From NCBI GenBank assembly GCA_013817245.1, contig JACDDA010000002.1:1-64000 (forward strand): a stretch of 64,000 nt of DNA, read 5' to 3'. Shown here piece by piece: positions 25,098-35,250 of this stretch. Both the position numbers and the translations under genes were made by a program. This DNA comes from Gammaproteobacteria bacterium. Its GTDB lineage: Bacteria > Pseudomonadota > Gammaproteobacteria > HTCC5015. The stretch's first letter is position 1, and every line of letters begins with the position of its first letter. The notes under the pieces are model-generated. The model saw nothing but the letters and a program-made list of their open reading frames with translations, was not told where the DNA came from and did no database searches.

Positions 25098-26328
25098 AAC
25101 AAAATTTATTGCTGGCAATCTCGCTGTTGCGACGTGCGCCTTGTTATCACAACAGGTGCGCGCATCGGCCGTTGAAAATGATTGGGTATTAGATACCTCC
25201 TACCTTTCTTATACTGAATCCGATAATCGTGTCGCGGTTGATAAACTCATTATTAAGGTTGATGGCGCCATCAGTGAACGGGACTCGGTTGCCTTAGGCT
25301 TTATTTTTGACACCATGAGCGGCGCTACGCCTACTGGCGCAGTACAAGCGACTAACCTCGTTAGCGTTTCAGGTGCTTCTGGTGCAGGCGGCTTAGGCGC
25401 CGGCGGTGCCGCATTATCACTCGCGCCGTTTGAAGACACGCGCTTAGGCGTAGATTTTACCTGGAGCCATGCGAACAATCGTTTTTGGCGCACCAAATAT
25501 GGTGCCGCTGTTTCGGTAGAAAATGACTATACCTCGCTGACCGGCAGCATTAATCAAGAAATGGAAACCGAAGATAAGCTACGCATGGTTGCGTATGGCA
25601 TCTCACTATCACAAGACGCCATCTCACGCACCGGCGGCGACACACCCGGCCCCTTAACCAATATTGATGATGGCACCGTCTATGGTGAAGGCGAACGCAA
25701 CACGGTAGATATGTTTACCGGCGTTACGCAAGTGATTAATGCCAGAATGTTAGCGCGCTTTAATTTATCGTACACCTTGTCAGCGGGTTACCATTCCGAT
25801 CCATACAAAGTGGTCAGCGTTGCCAATGAAGATGACATTGAATTAGAACGTTATTATGAAAGCCGACCCGATCGTCGTCGTCGCTCATCTTTCTTCAGCG
25901 AATTGGTCTATCAAACTAAAAAAGGCAGCGATTTACACGTTTCTCATCGTTACTACAATGATGACTGGGGCATTGAATCTCAAACACTCGAGTACACTCA
26001 GTACTTTCATTTCAAAGGCAATAACGGTGTCATCTTTGCCAATGACTGGTATTTAGCGCCCAGCGTGCGTTATTACACTCAAACGAAAGCTGATTTCTTT
26101 TACCGCAGTATTCCGGTATTTAGCGAACTACCAGACTACGCCAGTGCAGACGGCCGTTTAGATGACATGCAAACTTATTCAGCCGGCGTGCAATACAGCC
26201 GACCTGCAGGACGAGGCGGTGAGTTCCGTGCGCGCGTGTTGAACGTATATCAAACATTTGAAGATTCTACCTTTGATCAACTGTCTTCTCTCACTTTCCA
26301 AGTGAGTTACAAAGTGAGTTTTTATTAA
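25078..26328 (+). CDS. DUF3570 outer-membrane beta-barrel protein
   Basis: This 416-residue protein has an N-terminal signal-like segment (FIAGNLAVATCALLSQQVRASA) and a long barrel rich in acidic turns (DVSYLSYTESDNR-like), ending in a typical aromatic C-terminus (SYKVSFY). This is the DUF3570 family pattern. The reading frame begins at GTG 25078 or GTG 25084, inside the end of the DUF4266 gene, so translation is probably coupled. It is the last gene of the cluster; a terminator follows. The role is unknown; export or anchoring of the small lipoprotein is one possibility. Confidence 0.8.
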   Translation: MAVAATKTKFIAGNLAVATCALLSQQVRASAVENDWVLDTSYLSYTESDNRVAVDKLIIKVDGAISERDSVALGFIFDTMSGATPTGAVQATNLVSVSGASGAGGLGAGGAALSLAPFEDTRLGVDFTWSHANNRFWRTKYGAAVSVENDYTSLTGSINQEMETEDKLRMVAYGISLSQDAISRTGGDTPGPLTNIDDGTVYGEGERNTVDMFTGVTQVINARMLARFNLSYTLSAGYHSDPYKVVSVANEDDIELERYYESRPDRRRRSSFFSELVYQTKKGSDLHVSHRYYNDDWGIESQTLEYTQYFHFKGNNGVIFANDWYLAPSVRYYTQTKADFFYRSIPVFSELPDYASADGRLDDMQTYSAGVQYSRPAGRGGEFRARVLNVYQTFEDSTFDQLSSLTFQVSYKVSFY

Positions 26329-26355
26329 GCGTTTAATTTAAAAATAGTGAAGTAA

Positions 26356-26383
26356 TAAAAAAGCCGCTTAAAGCGGCTTTTTT
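26356..26383. terminator. Bidirectional terminator after DUF3570 and DUF1501 genes
   Basis: AAGCCGCTT (26361-26369), one base, AAGCGGCTT (26371-26379) with A run before and T run after. It serves the converging genes on both strands. Confidence 0.88.
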
Positions 26384-26404
26384 ATATTTCGAAATAACAT
26401 TTGT

Positions 26405-27871
26405 TTAGAACAATGACGGTTCGTCAGCTACGCTTTCATTAAGTGGAGAATCATTACTCGTCAATACTTCTGGGTTTTGCACACCAAAATATTTATACAC
26501 CGTTGAAGCAATCGCCATAGGTTCTGCTTCATAACTATCATTGGTGGGCATTAAATCTTGGTTATTCTGTTTAGAAGGGCCTACTCGCTGCGTTTTACCA
26601 ACAACTTTACCTAATGCGCCTACCGGCCGTACTTGGCCCGCTCCAGCGGAACCTGGTGCTCCCAGCGTATAAAGTATTTGAGTATTACCATGATCCCAAC
26701 CGCTCGATGCATTGAGATTACAGTGGCGTCCAAACTCACCAAACACATTAATCACGATATTATTTTTGTGCGGGCTTGCAGAATTGGCAATATGATTATT
26801 TACAGCAAACCGTAAAGCTTGCATTAATTGCCGCATACGATCTGCATAACGATCTGTACCATTATTATGATCATCCCAACCGCCCAAACCTCCACCAACA
26901 GTAATAAAAAAACTGTCCGCATTAGTAGACAACGCTAATGTTACCGCAGCTTTAATGCGCCCAGAATACCCATTATTAGCAGGATAAATATTACCGGCCA
27001 ATTCGCCTCGTAGCCCATCAACTAAACCTTCCATTTGTTGACGTAACACAAAACTATCAACCGCTTTGGAATAACGCACGCGGTGCTGCGCCGTAACCAC
27101 TTTGTCAATCAAAGCATTTAACTCAGCATTATATGCCGCATCAACACCTAAATCACGGGCAAATGGATTATCTAGAGTTTCACTGAGCGTGATACCTTTA
27201 AGAGTCAAAGGCAAACTTCTACTAGGATCAGGTGCAAATGCCGTCGTTGCGCCTTCGAAAGAAACAAAGGGTAGCACTAATTGATCCACCGTTTTACCAC
27301 CTAAGGCAGCGGAACCATTCAATACTCCGCGATTAAGATCCATCAGCGTGGCAATACGAGTACCCATACCAGGCGTATTATCAATATCAAGCGAACCCTT
27401 CAATCCCATAAAAATACTTTGACGATGTGAACGACTATCTTCTTTGCGTTTAGTCAACGTACGATAAACCGTCATTTGACCGTCTGTGACCATCTCACTC
27501 ATTTCAGTGCCGCCCGCATCTTTCCAAAAACCTCGGCTATTAATTTGGCCATTGGTAGCATCCGCTGCCGTTGTAGTTGTAATTCCATTAATAGTATTAG
27601 CGTATGAAGTTTGCGAATTTAAATTAATATCGCCTATGTTTGTAAGATTAGCAGCCAAATCAGAAGGGCCACCGTATAAAAAAATATTGATAACACGAGG
27701 CATTGCTGCTGCGGAAGGCGGGGTTAAAACCGCAGCGGCATAATTTGGAGCTGCGGCATAAGCCTTATTCAACAAGGAATGCATCGTTAGTGAAGCAGGA
27801 ATAATTACACGAGTTGCACCAGCAATACTGGCTGCCTTTAAAAAATCTCTACGTTTCATATAAGCACCCAA
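26405..27871 (-). CDS. DUF1501 family protein, Tat-exported
   Basis: A protein of about 484-488 residues with a twin-arginine signal (MKRRDFLKAASIAGA). The mature part has DUF1501 features: the FLYGGPSD metal-site-like start, KNNIVINVFGEFGRHCNLN and SGWDHGNTQILYTLG near the C-terminus. The family is remotely related to alkaline-phosphatase-like sulfatases but its activity is unknown. It follows the lipoprotein gene by 3 bp, so they form one unit. The first start is GTG at 27871; ATG at 27859 begins directly at the Tat signal and is preferred. Confidence 0.85.
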   Translation of the reverse strand: MGAYMKRRDFLKAASIAGATRVIIPASLTMHSLLNKAYAAAPNYAAAVLTPPSAAAMPRVINIFLYGGPSDLAANLTNIGDINLNSQTSYANTINGITTTTAADATNGQINSRGFWKDAGGTEMSEMVTDGQMTVYRTLTKRKEDSRSHRQSIFMGLKGSLDIDNTPGMGTRIATLMDLNRGVLNGSAALGGKTVDQLVLPFVSFEGATTAFAPDPSRSLPLTLKGITLSETLDNPFARDLGVDAAYNAELNALIDKVVTAQHRVRYSKAVDSFVLRQQMEGLVDGLRGELAGNIYPANNGYSGRIKAAVTLALSTNADSFFITVGGGLGGWDDHNNGTDRYADRMRQLMQALRFAVNNHIANSASPHKNNIVINVFGEFGRHCNLNASSGWDHGNTQILYTLGAPGSAGAGQVRPVGALGKVVGKTQRVGPSKQNNQDLMPTNDSYEAEPMAIASTVYKYFGVQNPEVLTSNDSPLNESVADEPSLF

Positions 27872-27874
27872 CCC

Positions 27875-29524
27875 TTAATTTATTGCCGGAAAATAATAAA
27901 ATTCTGGCAGACGTGAGATGTAATCAAACGTTAACCGCGCAACATCACCATAATTACCCGTTCTGATTCTTAACTGGCCGTTCACTTGTTGCGTCCAGCC
28001 GCGTGCTACAAAAATATTAAATAAATCTGTTTGCTCGACTGGCAAGGCTGAACGAGTTAGTGCTGATAAAAATAAGAAATTTAAATATTGTTCAGGCGTC
28101 ATCACAGCAATATTACTACGCAGCTGACTGCCATTATCAGTGTAAATAATACGCCTGTTGTAATTGTTAATTTGCCGCAACAATTGTTCACGCACAGCTT
28201 TGTGATAATTAGCAAAACTTAATGCATCCATAGGTGTTTCGGCTTGACGGCCAATTTTGTATTCCATCGGCGCCCATGACATATCCCCAAGATATATAGC
28301 ATTACCTTGATTACTTGCTAAATTTCTAAATACATCACGATTAGTATCGCCACCTGTACCCACATCAGGATTCCATTTAAAAGTACCGAGTAAAGAAAAA
28401 TAATTTTCTTCGAAAGATTTAGGACGTTCGGTATATAACAAATATTGGCGGGAGAATAAAACCGCTTTAAAAATGTCTTCAAAAGTTTCGGGGTTACTGC
28501 CCGCAATCGATTGAATCATGGCTTGGCGAACATCATTCGTACTTTCGGCCATTAAAGAATTTACAATAATTTCTGTTACTCGCGGAATAACTAATGGATG
28601 ACCCGCGATCATGTCGTAAACATCTTCACAATCAACTATGTAATAAGCGCCAAATACAATTTGCGGCACTGTATTACGTATACCAGTTCCTCTTAGTTGG
28701 TAACCATCGTCATCACCTGTGAGCGAATAATTTTTGCAGGCAATCCCGCCTTTTCGCGAATCTTCTTTGGTATCAAACAATCCTAAATATAACTCTGCCG
28801 CTTCTAAAAAATGATTTTCGGCAGAACGGGAAACGCGCCAGCGCGATAAAGTGGGTAAATGTGAACGAATGATTTGGCGAACAGATTGTTTATTTTTAAG
28901 CCCTGTATACAGACGCTCATAGTTATTAAAGCCATCATTTATATCTGTACTTTCCATTTCTAGTGCGGGCGAAAACATAATCGTGTTACTTAAGAACCAT
29001 GCCATCCAATGCACAAACGCATCACGACTCACTGGATATTCATATATGAACGCCAAAGGAGTTTCACGTGCGCTGTAATCATTAGTATCGTTGTTCGGAT
29101 CATAACTAAAATTATATTTAGCGCCTCCTGGAATAGGATTGCCCTGTGCGTCTACACCACTAATTTCCGTAATAACCGCATCATTTTGATAATTAGGCAC
29201 TAAGGTTCTTAAGGCGCTGCGCATATTGGTTAAATATTTTGCATCGTTGACTGTCGCTGCACGCGCTAGGCTGCGAGTGCCGGTAGTGGTCGCGCTACCG
29301 GAAAAAAAGCTTTCTACTGGCACGCCTTTAAACATTGCGCCATTTAATTTCCGCGCGACTTGATATTGCTGTTCGGGTGTTAACGACGCATATTCTGCAT
29401 CGGTCATGCCTGCTGCATAACCTGATGTTTGTAAATCGCCGTTGTCACCATCGCTGGGTAAACCAGGATTACACCCTGCGAGCAAGATGCTCGAAAGTAC
29501 CAATAATGTCAGTAGTAGTCTCAT
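27875..29524 (-). CDS. Lipoprotein encoded upstream of DUF1501
   Basis: A 549-residue protein from ATG 29524. It has a lipoprotein signal (LLVLSSILLAGC) and a long mature chain with paired segments such as MTDAEYASLTPEQQYQVARKL and PVSRDAFVHWMAWFLS. I do not recognise a family with confidence. Across bacteria DUF1501 genes are usually paired with DUF1800 genes; this protein occupies that position but shows no clear DUF1800 signature to me. The earlier in-frame start at 29539 is TTG and less likely. It may act at the inner face of the outer membrane. Confidence 0.7.
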   Translation of the reverse strand: MRLLLTLLVLSSILLAGCNPGLPSDGDNGDLQTSGYAAGMTDAEYASLTPEQQYQVARKLNGAMFKGVPVESFFSGSATTTGTRSLARAATVNDAKYLTNMRSALRTLVPNYQNDAVITEISGVDAQGNPIPGGAKYNFSYDPNNDTNDYSARETPLAFIYEYPVSRDAFVHWMAWFLSNTIMFSPALEMESTDINDGFNNYERLYTGLKNKQSVRQIIRSHLPTLSRWRVSRSAENHFLEAAELYLGLFDTKEDSRKGGIACKNYSLTGDDDGYQLRGTGIRNTVPQIVFGAYYIVDCEDVYDMIAGHPLVIPRVTEIIVNSLMAESTNDVRQAMIQSIAGSNPETFEDIFKAVLFSRQYLLYTERPKSFEENYFSLLGTFKWNPDVGTGGDTNRDVFRNLASNQGNAIYLGDMSWAPMEYKIGRQAETPMDALSFANYHKAVREQLLRQINNYNRRIIYTDNGSQLRSNIAVMTPEQYLNFLFLSALTRSALPVEQTDLFNIFVARGWTQQVNGQLRIRTGNYGDVARLTFDYISRLPEFYYFPAIN

Positions 29525-29539
29525 CGCTTTGTACCGCAA

Positions 29540-30046
29540 GATGCTAAGTAAATAGGTTATGTCTCATCGTTTATAGCCTACTCACCAGGCTCGATAGACA
29601 CTTTTTTGTTCGCACTGATGTGCTGTTTTGTTGCCAATGCCGCTAACGCAGACATTCGCCTTACAGCTACGTGCGGTCGATTATAGTCAGAAATGTGTAG
29701 GCTGTGTCGAGATGCCGACAGCCGCTTAATTGATTGTTTTTGTTAGCATTGTTTAATGAAATCTAAAAAACCATGCGCACTTTTTTAGTGCTGTGGATTT
29801 GTTGTTAAAAATCAAACAATTAATCTTGTGCACAAGGCTTTCACGTAGATTCTTTCTAATACTTACAACGCTACATGGCTGTTGATAGCGTTCTAAAATT
29901 CCGATTAGTGGTGGTTTTTTAGCTCTATAAACCAATCGGTAAGCTGAATAGATGTTTGGGTTGATGCTTTGAAAAATACCAGCTCAACAATCCCTTTTGC
30001 CGAGCCTGAGCATTTGTTCATTTCATTTATTCAGTCGCCTTTAACA
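29540..30046. other. 507-bp gap with an orphan NtrC-like site
   Basis: No gene is visible here. At 29777-29791 GCACT-TTTTT-AGTGC fits the NtrC core (GCACY-N5-RGTGC), like those of the glnA and ntrB regions. On the minus strand, toward the lipoprotein gene, TGGCAA-N5-CAGC (29636-29622) keeps the GG and GC of a sigma-54 promoter at correct spacing, though only weakly matching. No strong -35/-10 was seen. The remaining bases are AT-rich. Confidence 0.4.
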
Positions 30047-31564
30047 TCAAGCACCGATGGCTTTAGCATCAATAATATGTTGCTTCCAAATTTGTGGACC
30101 AGTTTGATGCACTGATTCACCTTTGCTATCTACCGCGACTGTCACTGGCATGTCTTCGACGACAAATTCATGGATCGCTTCCATGCCTAAATCTTCAAAA
30201 CCTACAATATGAGCTTTACGTATGGCTTTAGAGACTAAATACGCTGCACCACCTACCGCCATTAAATAAACGGCTTGATGTTTTTTGATCGCTTCAATCG
30301 CAATAGGTCCGCGTTCGGCTTTACCGATCATGCCGATCAAACCGGTTTGCGCGAGCATGGTTTCGGTAAATTTATCCATTCGCGTTGCGGTGGTCGGGCC
30401 GGCCGGGCCGACCACTTCATTGCCCACTGGATCGACGGGGCCCACGTAATAAATGAATTTATTTTTAAAATCGACCGGTAATTTTTCACCTTTGGCTAAC
30501 ATATCCACCATGCGTTTATGCGCGGCATCACGGCCGGTAAACATGCTACCGCTCAGCAATAAGGTTTCGCCCGGCTGCCAAGTTTGGATTTCCGCCGGGG
30601 TGACATTATTTAAATTTACGCGCTTAACACTGGCACCAATTTCCCAGGCGATCTTGGGCCAGTCTTCTAATTTTGGTACTGGCAATTCAGCGATACCGCT
30701 GCCGTCTAATTCAAAATGCACATGCCGTGTCGCGGCGCAGTTCGGAATCATTGCTACTGGTTTATTCGCTGCGTGAGTTGGGTAATCCAAAATTTGCACA
30801 TCAAGCACGGTCGTTAAACCGCCTAAACCTTGCGCGCCAATACCTAAATCATTCACGGCTTGGAAAATTTCCAAACGTAATTCTTCTAAACCATTTTGTG
30901 CGCCGCGTGCTTTGAGCTCATGAATGTCGATAGACTTCATGCAGGCTTCTTTAGCCATCAACATGGCTTTTTCTGCGGTGCCGCCAATGCCAATACCTAA
31001 AATACCCGGCGGACACCAACCCGCGCCCATGGTGGGTACTGTTTTAACGATCCAATCGACTATCGAATCGGATGGATTCAACATGGCTAGTTTTGATTTC
31101 GCTTCGGAGCCGCCACCTTTGGCCGCCACTTGTACATCAATAACATCACCGGGCACCACGCTCATATGAATAACCGCAGGGGTGTTGTCTTTGGTATTGA
31201 TACGTTTTCCGGCGGGATCGCTCAAAATCGACGCGCGTAATTTATTATCGGGATGGTTATAAGCACGACGCACACCTTCATTCACCATTTCTTCGACGCT
31301 CAATTGGGTATCCCACTGCACTTGCATACCGATTTTTAAAATCACGGTGACGATGCCTGTGTCTTGGCAAATGGGACGATGACCTTCTGCGCACATGCGT
31401 GAGTTGATCAAAATTTGCGCCAGCGCGTCTTTGGCTGAAGCGGATTCTTCTTTTAGATAGGCTGCATGCACCGCATCAATAAAATCTTTCGGGTGGTAAT
31501 ACGAAATGTGCTGCAACGCGTCAGCAATACTTTGAATAAAATCGTCTTGGCGAATAACGGTCAT
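30047..31564 (-). CDS. Class I fumarate hydratase (4Fe-4S)
   Basis: A 505-residue one-chain class I fumarase. The Fe-S ligand region has RMCAEGHRPICQDTG near the N-terminus, with further Cys in GAGWCPPGILGIGIGG and PNCAATRHVHFEL. The C-terminal half has PVGNEVVGPAGPTTATRMDKF. This oxygen-sensitive fumarase interconverts fumarate and malate. I chose ATG 31564 since GAGAG lies 4 bases upstream; the TTG at 31579 is unlikely. The neighbouring MarR gene is divergent. Fumarate is a product of the gentisate operon, though that lies 12 kb away. FumA or FumB type cannot be separated. Confidence 0.93.
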   Translation of the reverse strand: MTVIRQDDFIQSIADALQHISYYHPKDFIDAVHAAYLKEESASAKDALAQILINSRMCAEGHRPICQDTGIVTVILKIGMQVQWDTQLSVEEMVNEGVRRAYNHPDNKLRASILSDPAGKRINTKDNTPAVIHMSVVPGDVIDVQVAAKGGGSEAKSKLAMLNPSDSIVDWIVKTVPTMGAGWCPPGILGIGIGGTAEKAMLMAKEACMKSIDIHELKARGAQNGLEELRLEIFQAVNDLGIGAQGLGGLTTVLDVQILDYPTHAANKPVAMIPNCAATRHVHFELDGSGIAELPVPKLEDWPKIAWEIGASVKRVNLNNVTPAEIQTWQPGETLLLSGSMFTGRDAAHKRMVDMLAKGEKLPVDFKNKFIYYVGPVDPVGNEVVGPAGPTTATRMDKFTETMLAQTGLIGMIGKAERGPIAIEAIKKHQAVYLMAVGGAAYLVSKAIRKAHIVGFEDLGMEAIHEFVVEDMPVTVAVDSKGESVHQTGPQIWKQHIIDAKAIGA

Positions 31565-31741
31565 AACACTCTCTCGCAACAGCAGCAGCAGTAGTCAAAT
31601 AAGGATCGGAACAGAACGGTGATTGGACAAGATTCTCAGCTTGGTGTATTTAGTTTGTAACACCCACTATCGGCAAGGCCAACTATTCATGCGGCAGTTT
31701 ACCACTGGCATTCATTCGACTGAAGCGAAACACGTGCGATC

Positions 31742-32191
31742 ATGAGCCGCACAGAATTTCTAGATCTCGATATCCTGCCGCAGTTGATTGGTTACAATAT
31801 TCAACGCGCGCAAATTGCGGTGTATCGGGATTTTATGCGCAGCGTCGAAGATTACGGCATGACGCCTACGCAGTTTGCCGTATTAGCCTTGGTCGGCGCC
31901 AATGCGGGAGTTTCACAAGTAAGCTTGGGGAAAACGCTAAACGTGGATCGCGCCACCATTATGGCGGTAGTGGATAAATTGCAAAATCGGAATTTATTAG
32001 AACGACGACCTTCGGTGCAAGATCGACGCAAACAAGATTTACATTTAACCGCGCATGGCGAAGAGAGCTTACAGATTTTGCGAAACCGCATTCACGCGCA
32101 TGAAGCGCGTTTAACGACTCAGTTTTCTAGCGATGAAGGTCTCGAATTAATTCGCCTATTACAAAAACTGCAACGGTCGCCACGTGATTAA
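31742..32191 (+). CDS. MarR-family regulator (second copy)
   Basis: A 149-residue protein, winged-helix core MTPTQFAVLALVGANAGVSQ, then VSLGKTLNVDRATIMAVVDKL, wing RRPSVQDRRKQDLHLT. Its N-terminal helix (ILPQLIGYNIQRAQIAVYRDF) aligns with that of the MarR at 17836 (LPSLLGFQVRRAQFAMFQHF), so the two are close relatives. It is divergent from class I fumarase and may regulate it or itself. No dyad like that of the gentisate operon is seen in the 160-bp gap. Confidence 0.87.
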   Translation: MSRTEFLDLDILPQLIGYNIQRAQIAVYRDFMRSVEDYGMTPTQFAVLALVGANAGVSQVSLGKTLNVDRATIMAVVDKLQNRNLLERRPSVQDRRKQDLHLTAHGEESLQILRNRIHAHEARLTTQFSSDEGLELIRLLQKLQRSPRD

Positions 32192-32243
32192 CGCGCGCCA
32201 TATTAATGATGAGTTAGAGTGAAATTTACTAGAAAGTTATTAG

Positions 32244-33257
<1,014 letters not shown>

Positions 33258-34058
33258 ATGTCGCATTCGGTTGATCGCTATGCCGTCATGGGTTTTCCGA
33301 TTGAACACAGTCGTTCACCGGAGATTCATTTAAATTTTGCAGCCCAAATGCAACAAGCGCTGGAATACACGCGCATTGAAGTACAGCCCGAAGATTTTTC
33401 AACGGCATTAAACGCATTTCAAGACAGTGGCGGCAAGGGTTTAAATATCACCGTGCCATTAAAAGAATTGGCATGGCGCGCTTGCCTACAACGCGATGAA
33501 TTTGCTGAGCGCGCAAAAGCCGTTAACACCATTCGCTTTAACGCCGATGGCACACGCGAAGGTTTTAATACGGATGGAATCGGTTTGGTGCGCGATCTTA
33601 CGAAACACCAAATTGAGTTACCCGACAAACGTATTTTAATTTTGGGTGCAGGCGGTGCTGTGCGCGGCATTTTAGCGCCGTTGTTACAACAATCACCCGC
33701 TGAATTAGTGATTGCTAATCGCACGCTCAGCAAAGCCCAACAACTCGTTAGCGAATTTGAAGACTTAGGTTTTTTACACGCGGTCGAATTAAATAATGTG
33801 GGTAAATATGCGTATGACATTATTATTAATGCCACCAGCAGCGGTTTGTATAATGAATGCCCCAACATCGCGGCTGACGCCATTAATTCGCATACAGTTA
33901 TTTATGACATGGTGTACGGCAAAGAAACCGCATTTATACAATGGGCAAAAACCCAAGGCGCGACCCAAACATTCGATGGTATGGGCATGTTGATCGAACA
34001 AGCAGCCGAAGCTTTTAGAATCTGGCGCGGCGTATTACCGAACACCCAAAATATCTAA
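33258..34058 (+). CDS. aroE: Shikimate 5-dehydrogenase
   Basis: A 266-residue NADPH-dependent shikimate dehydrogenase of the aromatic amino acid pathway. Motifs are the substrate-binding HSRSPEIHLNFA, the catalytic Lys in LNITVPLKELAW, FNTDGIGLVRDL with the conserved Asp, the NADP-binding GAGGAVRGI, and GMGMLIEQAAEAF near the C-terminus. The ATG directly abuts the hemB stop, indicating a shared transcript. Length is usual (about 270). Confidence 0.94.
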   Translation: MSHSVDRYAVMGFPIEHSRSPEIHLNFAAQMQQALEYTRIEVQPEDFSTALNAFQDSGGKGLNITVPLKELAWRACLQRDEFAERAKAVNTIRFNADGTREGFNTDGIGLVRDLTKHQIELPDKRILILGAGGAVRGILAPLLQQSPAELVIANRTLSKAQQLVSEFEDLGFLHAVELNNVGKYAYDIIINATSSGLYNECPNIAADAINSHTVIYDMVYGKETAFIQWAKTQGATQTFDGMGMLIEQAAEAFRIWRGVLPNTQNI

Positions 34059-34194
34059 GAATAACTAAGCCTTTTGTTATGGGCCTTTAACGCAGTGCTG
34101 CTGTCGTCGAATCACTTTATACTGGCTCGCATTCGGCAAGGCATGAATTTTGTACCTCGATTTTTATTTTTAGAACCCGTTTAGGAGTTGCAAT

Positions 34195-35229
34195 ATGTTT
34201 CGTCAACCATGGCTCACCCTGATTATTAGCGCTTCAGTTTTGAACGCGATTGCTATGCCTGTTCATGCCTACAGTTATTTAAGCTCATTACCTGGCACAC
34301 GCGCAGCGGGTATGGCCGGCGCATTCACTGCGCAAGCCGATGACAGCAGCGCCATTTATTACAATCCAGCCGGTTTAGCATTAACGACACCCGAACATAA
34401 TGAATTCACCATTGGCATGGCAGAAGCGCCTGCCATTAAAGGCGCCAACAACAACATGATCAGTGGTAATTCAAAAGTAGCTTGGTTAGATTTTCGTTTG
34501 AGCAAGCATATGAATTTTGCTCATTTTCAAACCTTGCAATACTTAAACCACAGCGGCAAAACTATTAATAACTATCAAACATCTGCGGCTACGGCTGTCA
34601 GTCTGGGCCGTTATATCCACATTGGTGGTAGTTTTGATGTGGTTTCAGCTACACAAAATTACGCAGTTGAAGATAGCGCCTTAGGTGGAACTGTCGGCGT
34701 GCTTTTCCGCTTTTTTGATTACGAAGAATTTGTGTTTGATGGCGGGTTTAATTACAAAACCGAAGCAGACTTAAAATCATATCTCACTGAAGGTTATCTA
34801 GGTCGTCCGGCATCCGCCGCCTTGGGCTTACATACTGGCATATTAATAAAAGAAAACTGGGTGCATGTTAATTTACAAGTAGAAGGCGCTGATTGGAAAA
34901 CCATTACAGGCTCTACTGGTGACGAAACCGACACCACTATTTATGGTGAAAAATATTATTTTGGAAAATATACGCGCATTGCTTTAGGTGCTGAAGTGAT
35001 TCGGCCGTTAAACGCCAAAAAAGAACTTTCTATGCGCGTTGGTTTTTCGCAAGGCGCGGATGACAATGAAATTGCTCCATATGACTATGACAGCATCACA
35101 CTCGGCGCGGGCATATCTTTTGATAAGAAACGCATGCTTAACTTTTCATTTGAAAAACGCGATGCTGAATTAAATGTGCTCAACAATAGCGTGAAATTAC
35201 TTTCGTTTTCGTTTTCAGAAAACTTCTAA
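34195..35229 (+). CDS. FadL/PorV-like outer-membrane protein
   Basis: A 344-residue protein with a signal peptide (about 1-26) and the N-terminal box GTRAAGMAGAFTAQADDSSA, YYNPAGLA, the hallmark of the FadL/TodX and PorV/UPF0164 barrels. The rest alternates strands and turns and ends in a terminal Phe (FSFSENF). FadL-type barrels admit hydrophobic compounds including fatty acids and aromatics, so it could serve uptake. No hatch NPA repeat beyond the first box is visible, so a PorV-like role is as likely. AGGAG precedes the ATG. Confidence 0.8.
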   Translation: MFRQPWLTLIISASVLNAIAMPVHAYSYLSSLPGTRAAGMAGAFTAQADDSSAIYYNPAGLALTTPEHNEFTIGMAEAPAIKGANNNMISGNSKVAWLDFRLSKHMNFAHFQTLQYLNHSGKTINNYQTSAATAVSLGRYIHIGGSFDVVSATQNYAVEDSALGGTVGVLFRFFDYEEFVFDGGFNYKTEADLKSYLTEGYLGRPASAALGLHTGILIKENWVHVNLQVEGADWKTITGSTGDETDTTIYGEKYYFGKYTRIALGAEVIRPLNAKKELSMRVGFSQGADDNEIAPYDYDSITLGAGISFDKKRMLNFSFEKRDAELNVLNNSVKLLSFSFSENF

Positions 35230-35250
35230 CATTACTTTTAAAGTGTTAGT

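Noticed and set aside
29826-29836. TTGTGCACA as a DnaA box in the 507-bp gap
   Set aside because: It differs from the DnaA consensus at several bases and lies in a short palindrome; no other boxes or AT-rich unwinding region nearby.
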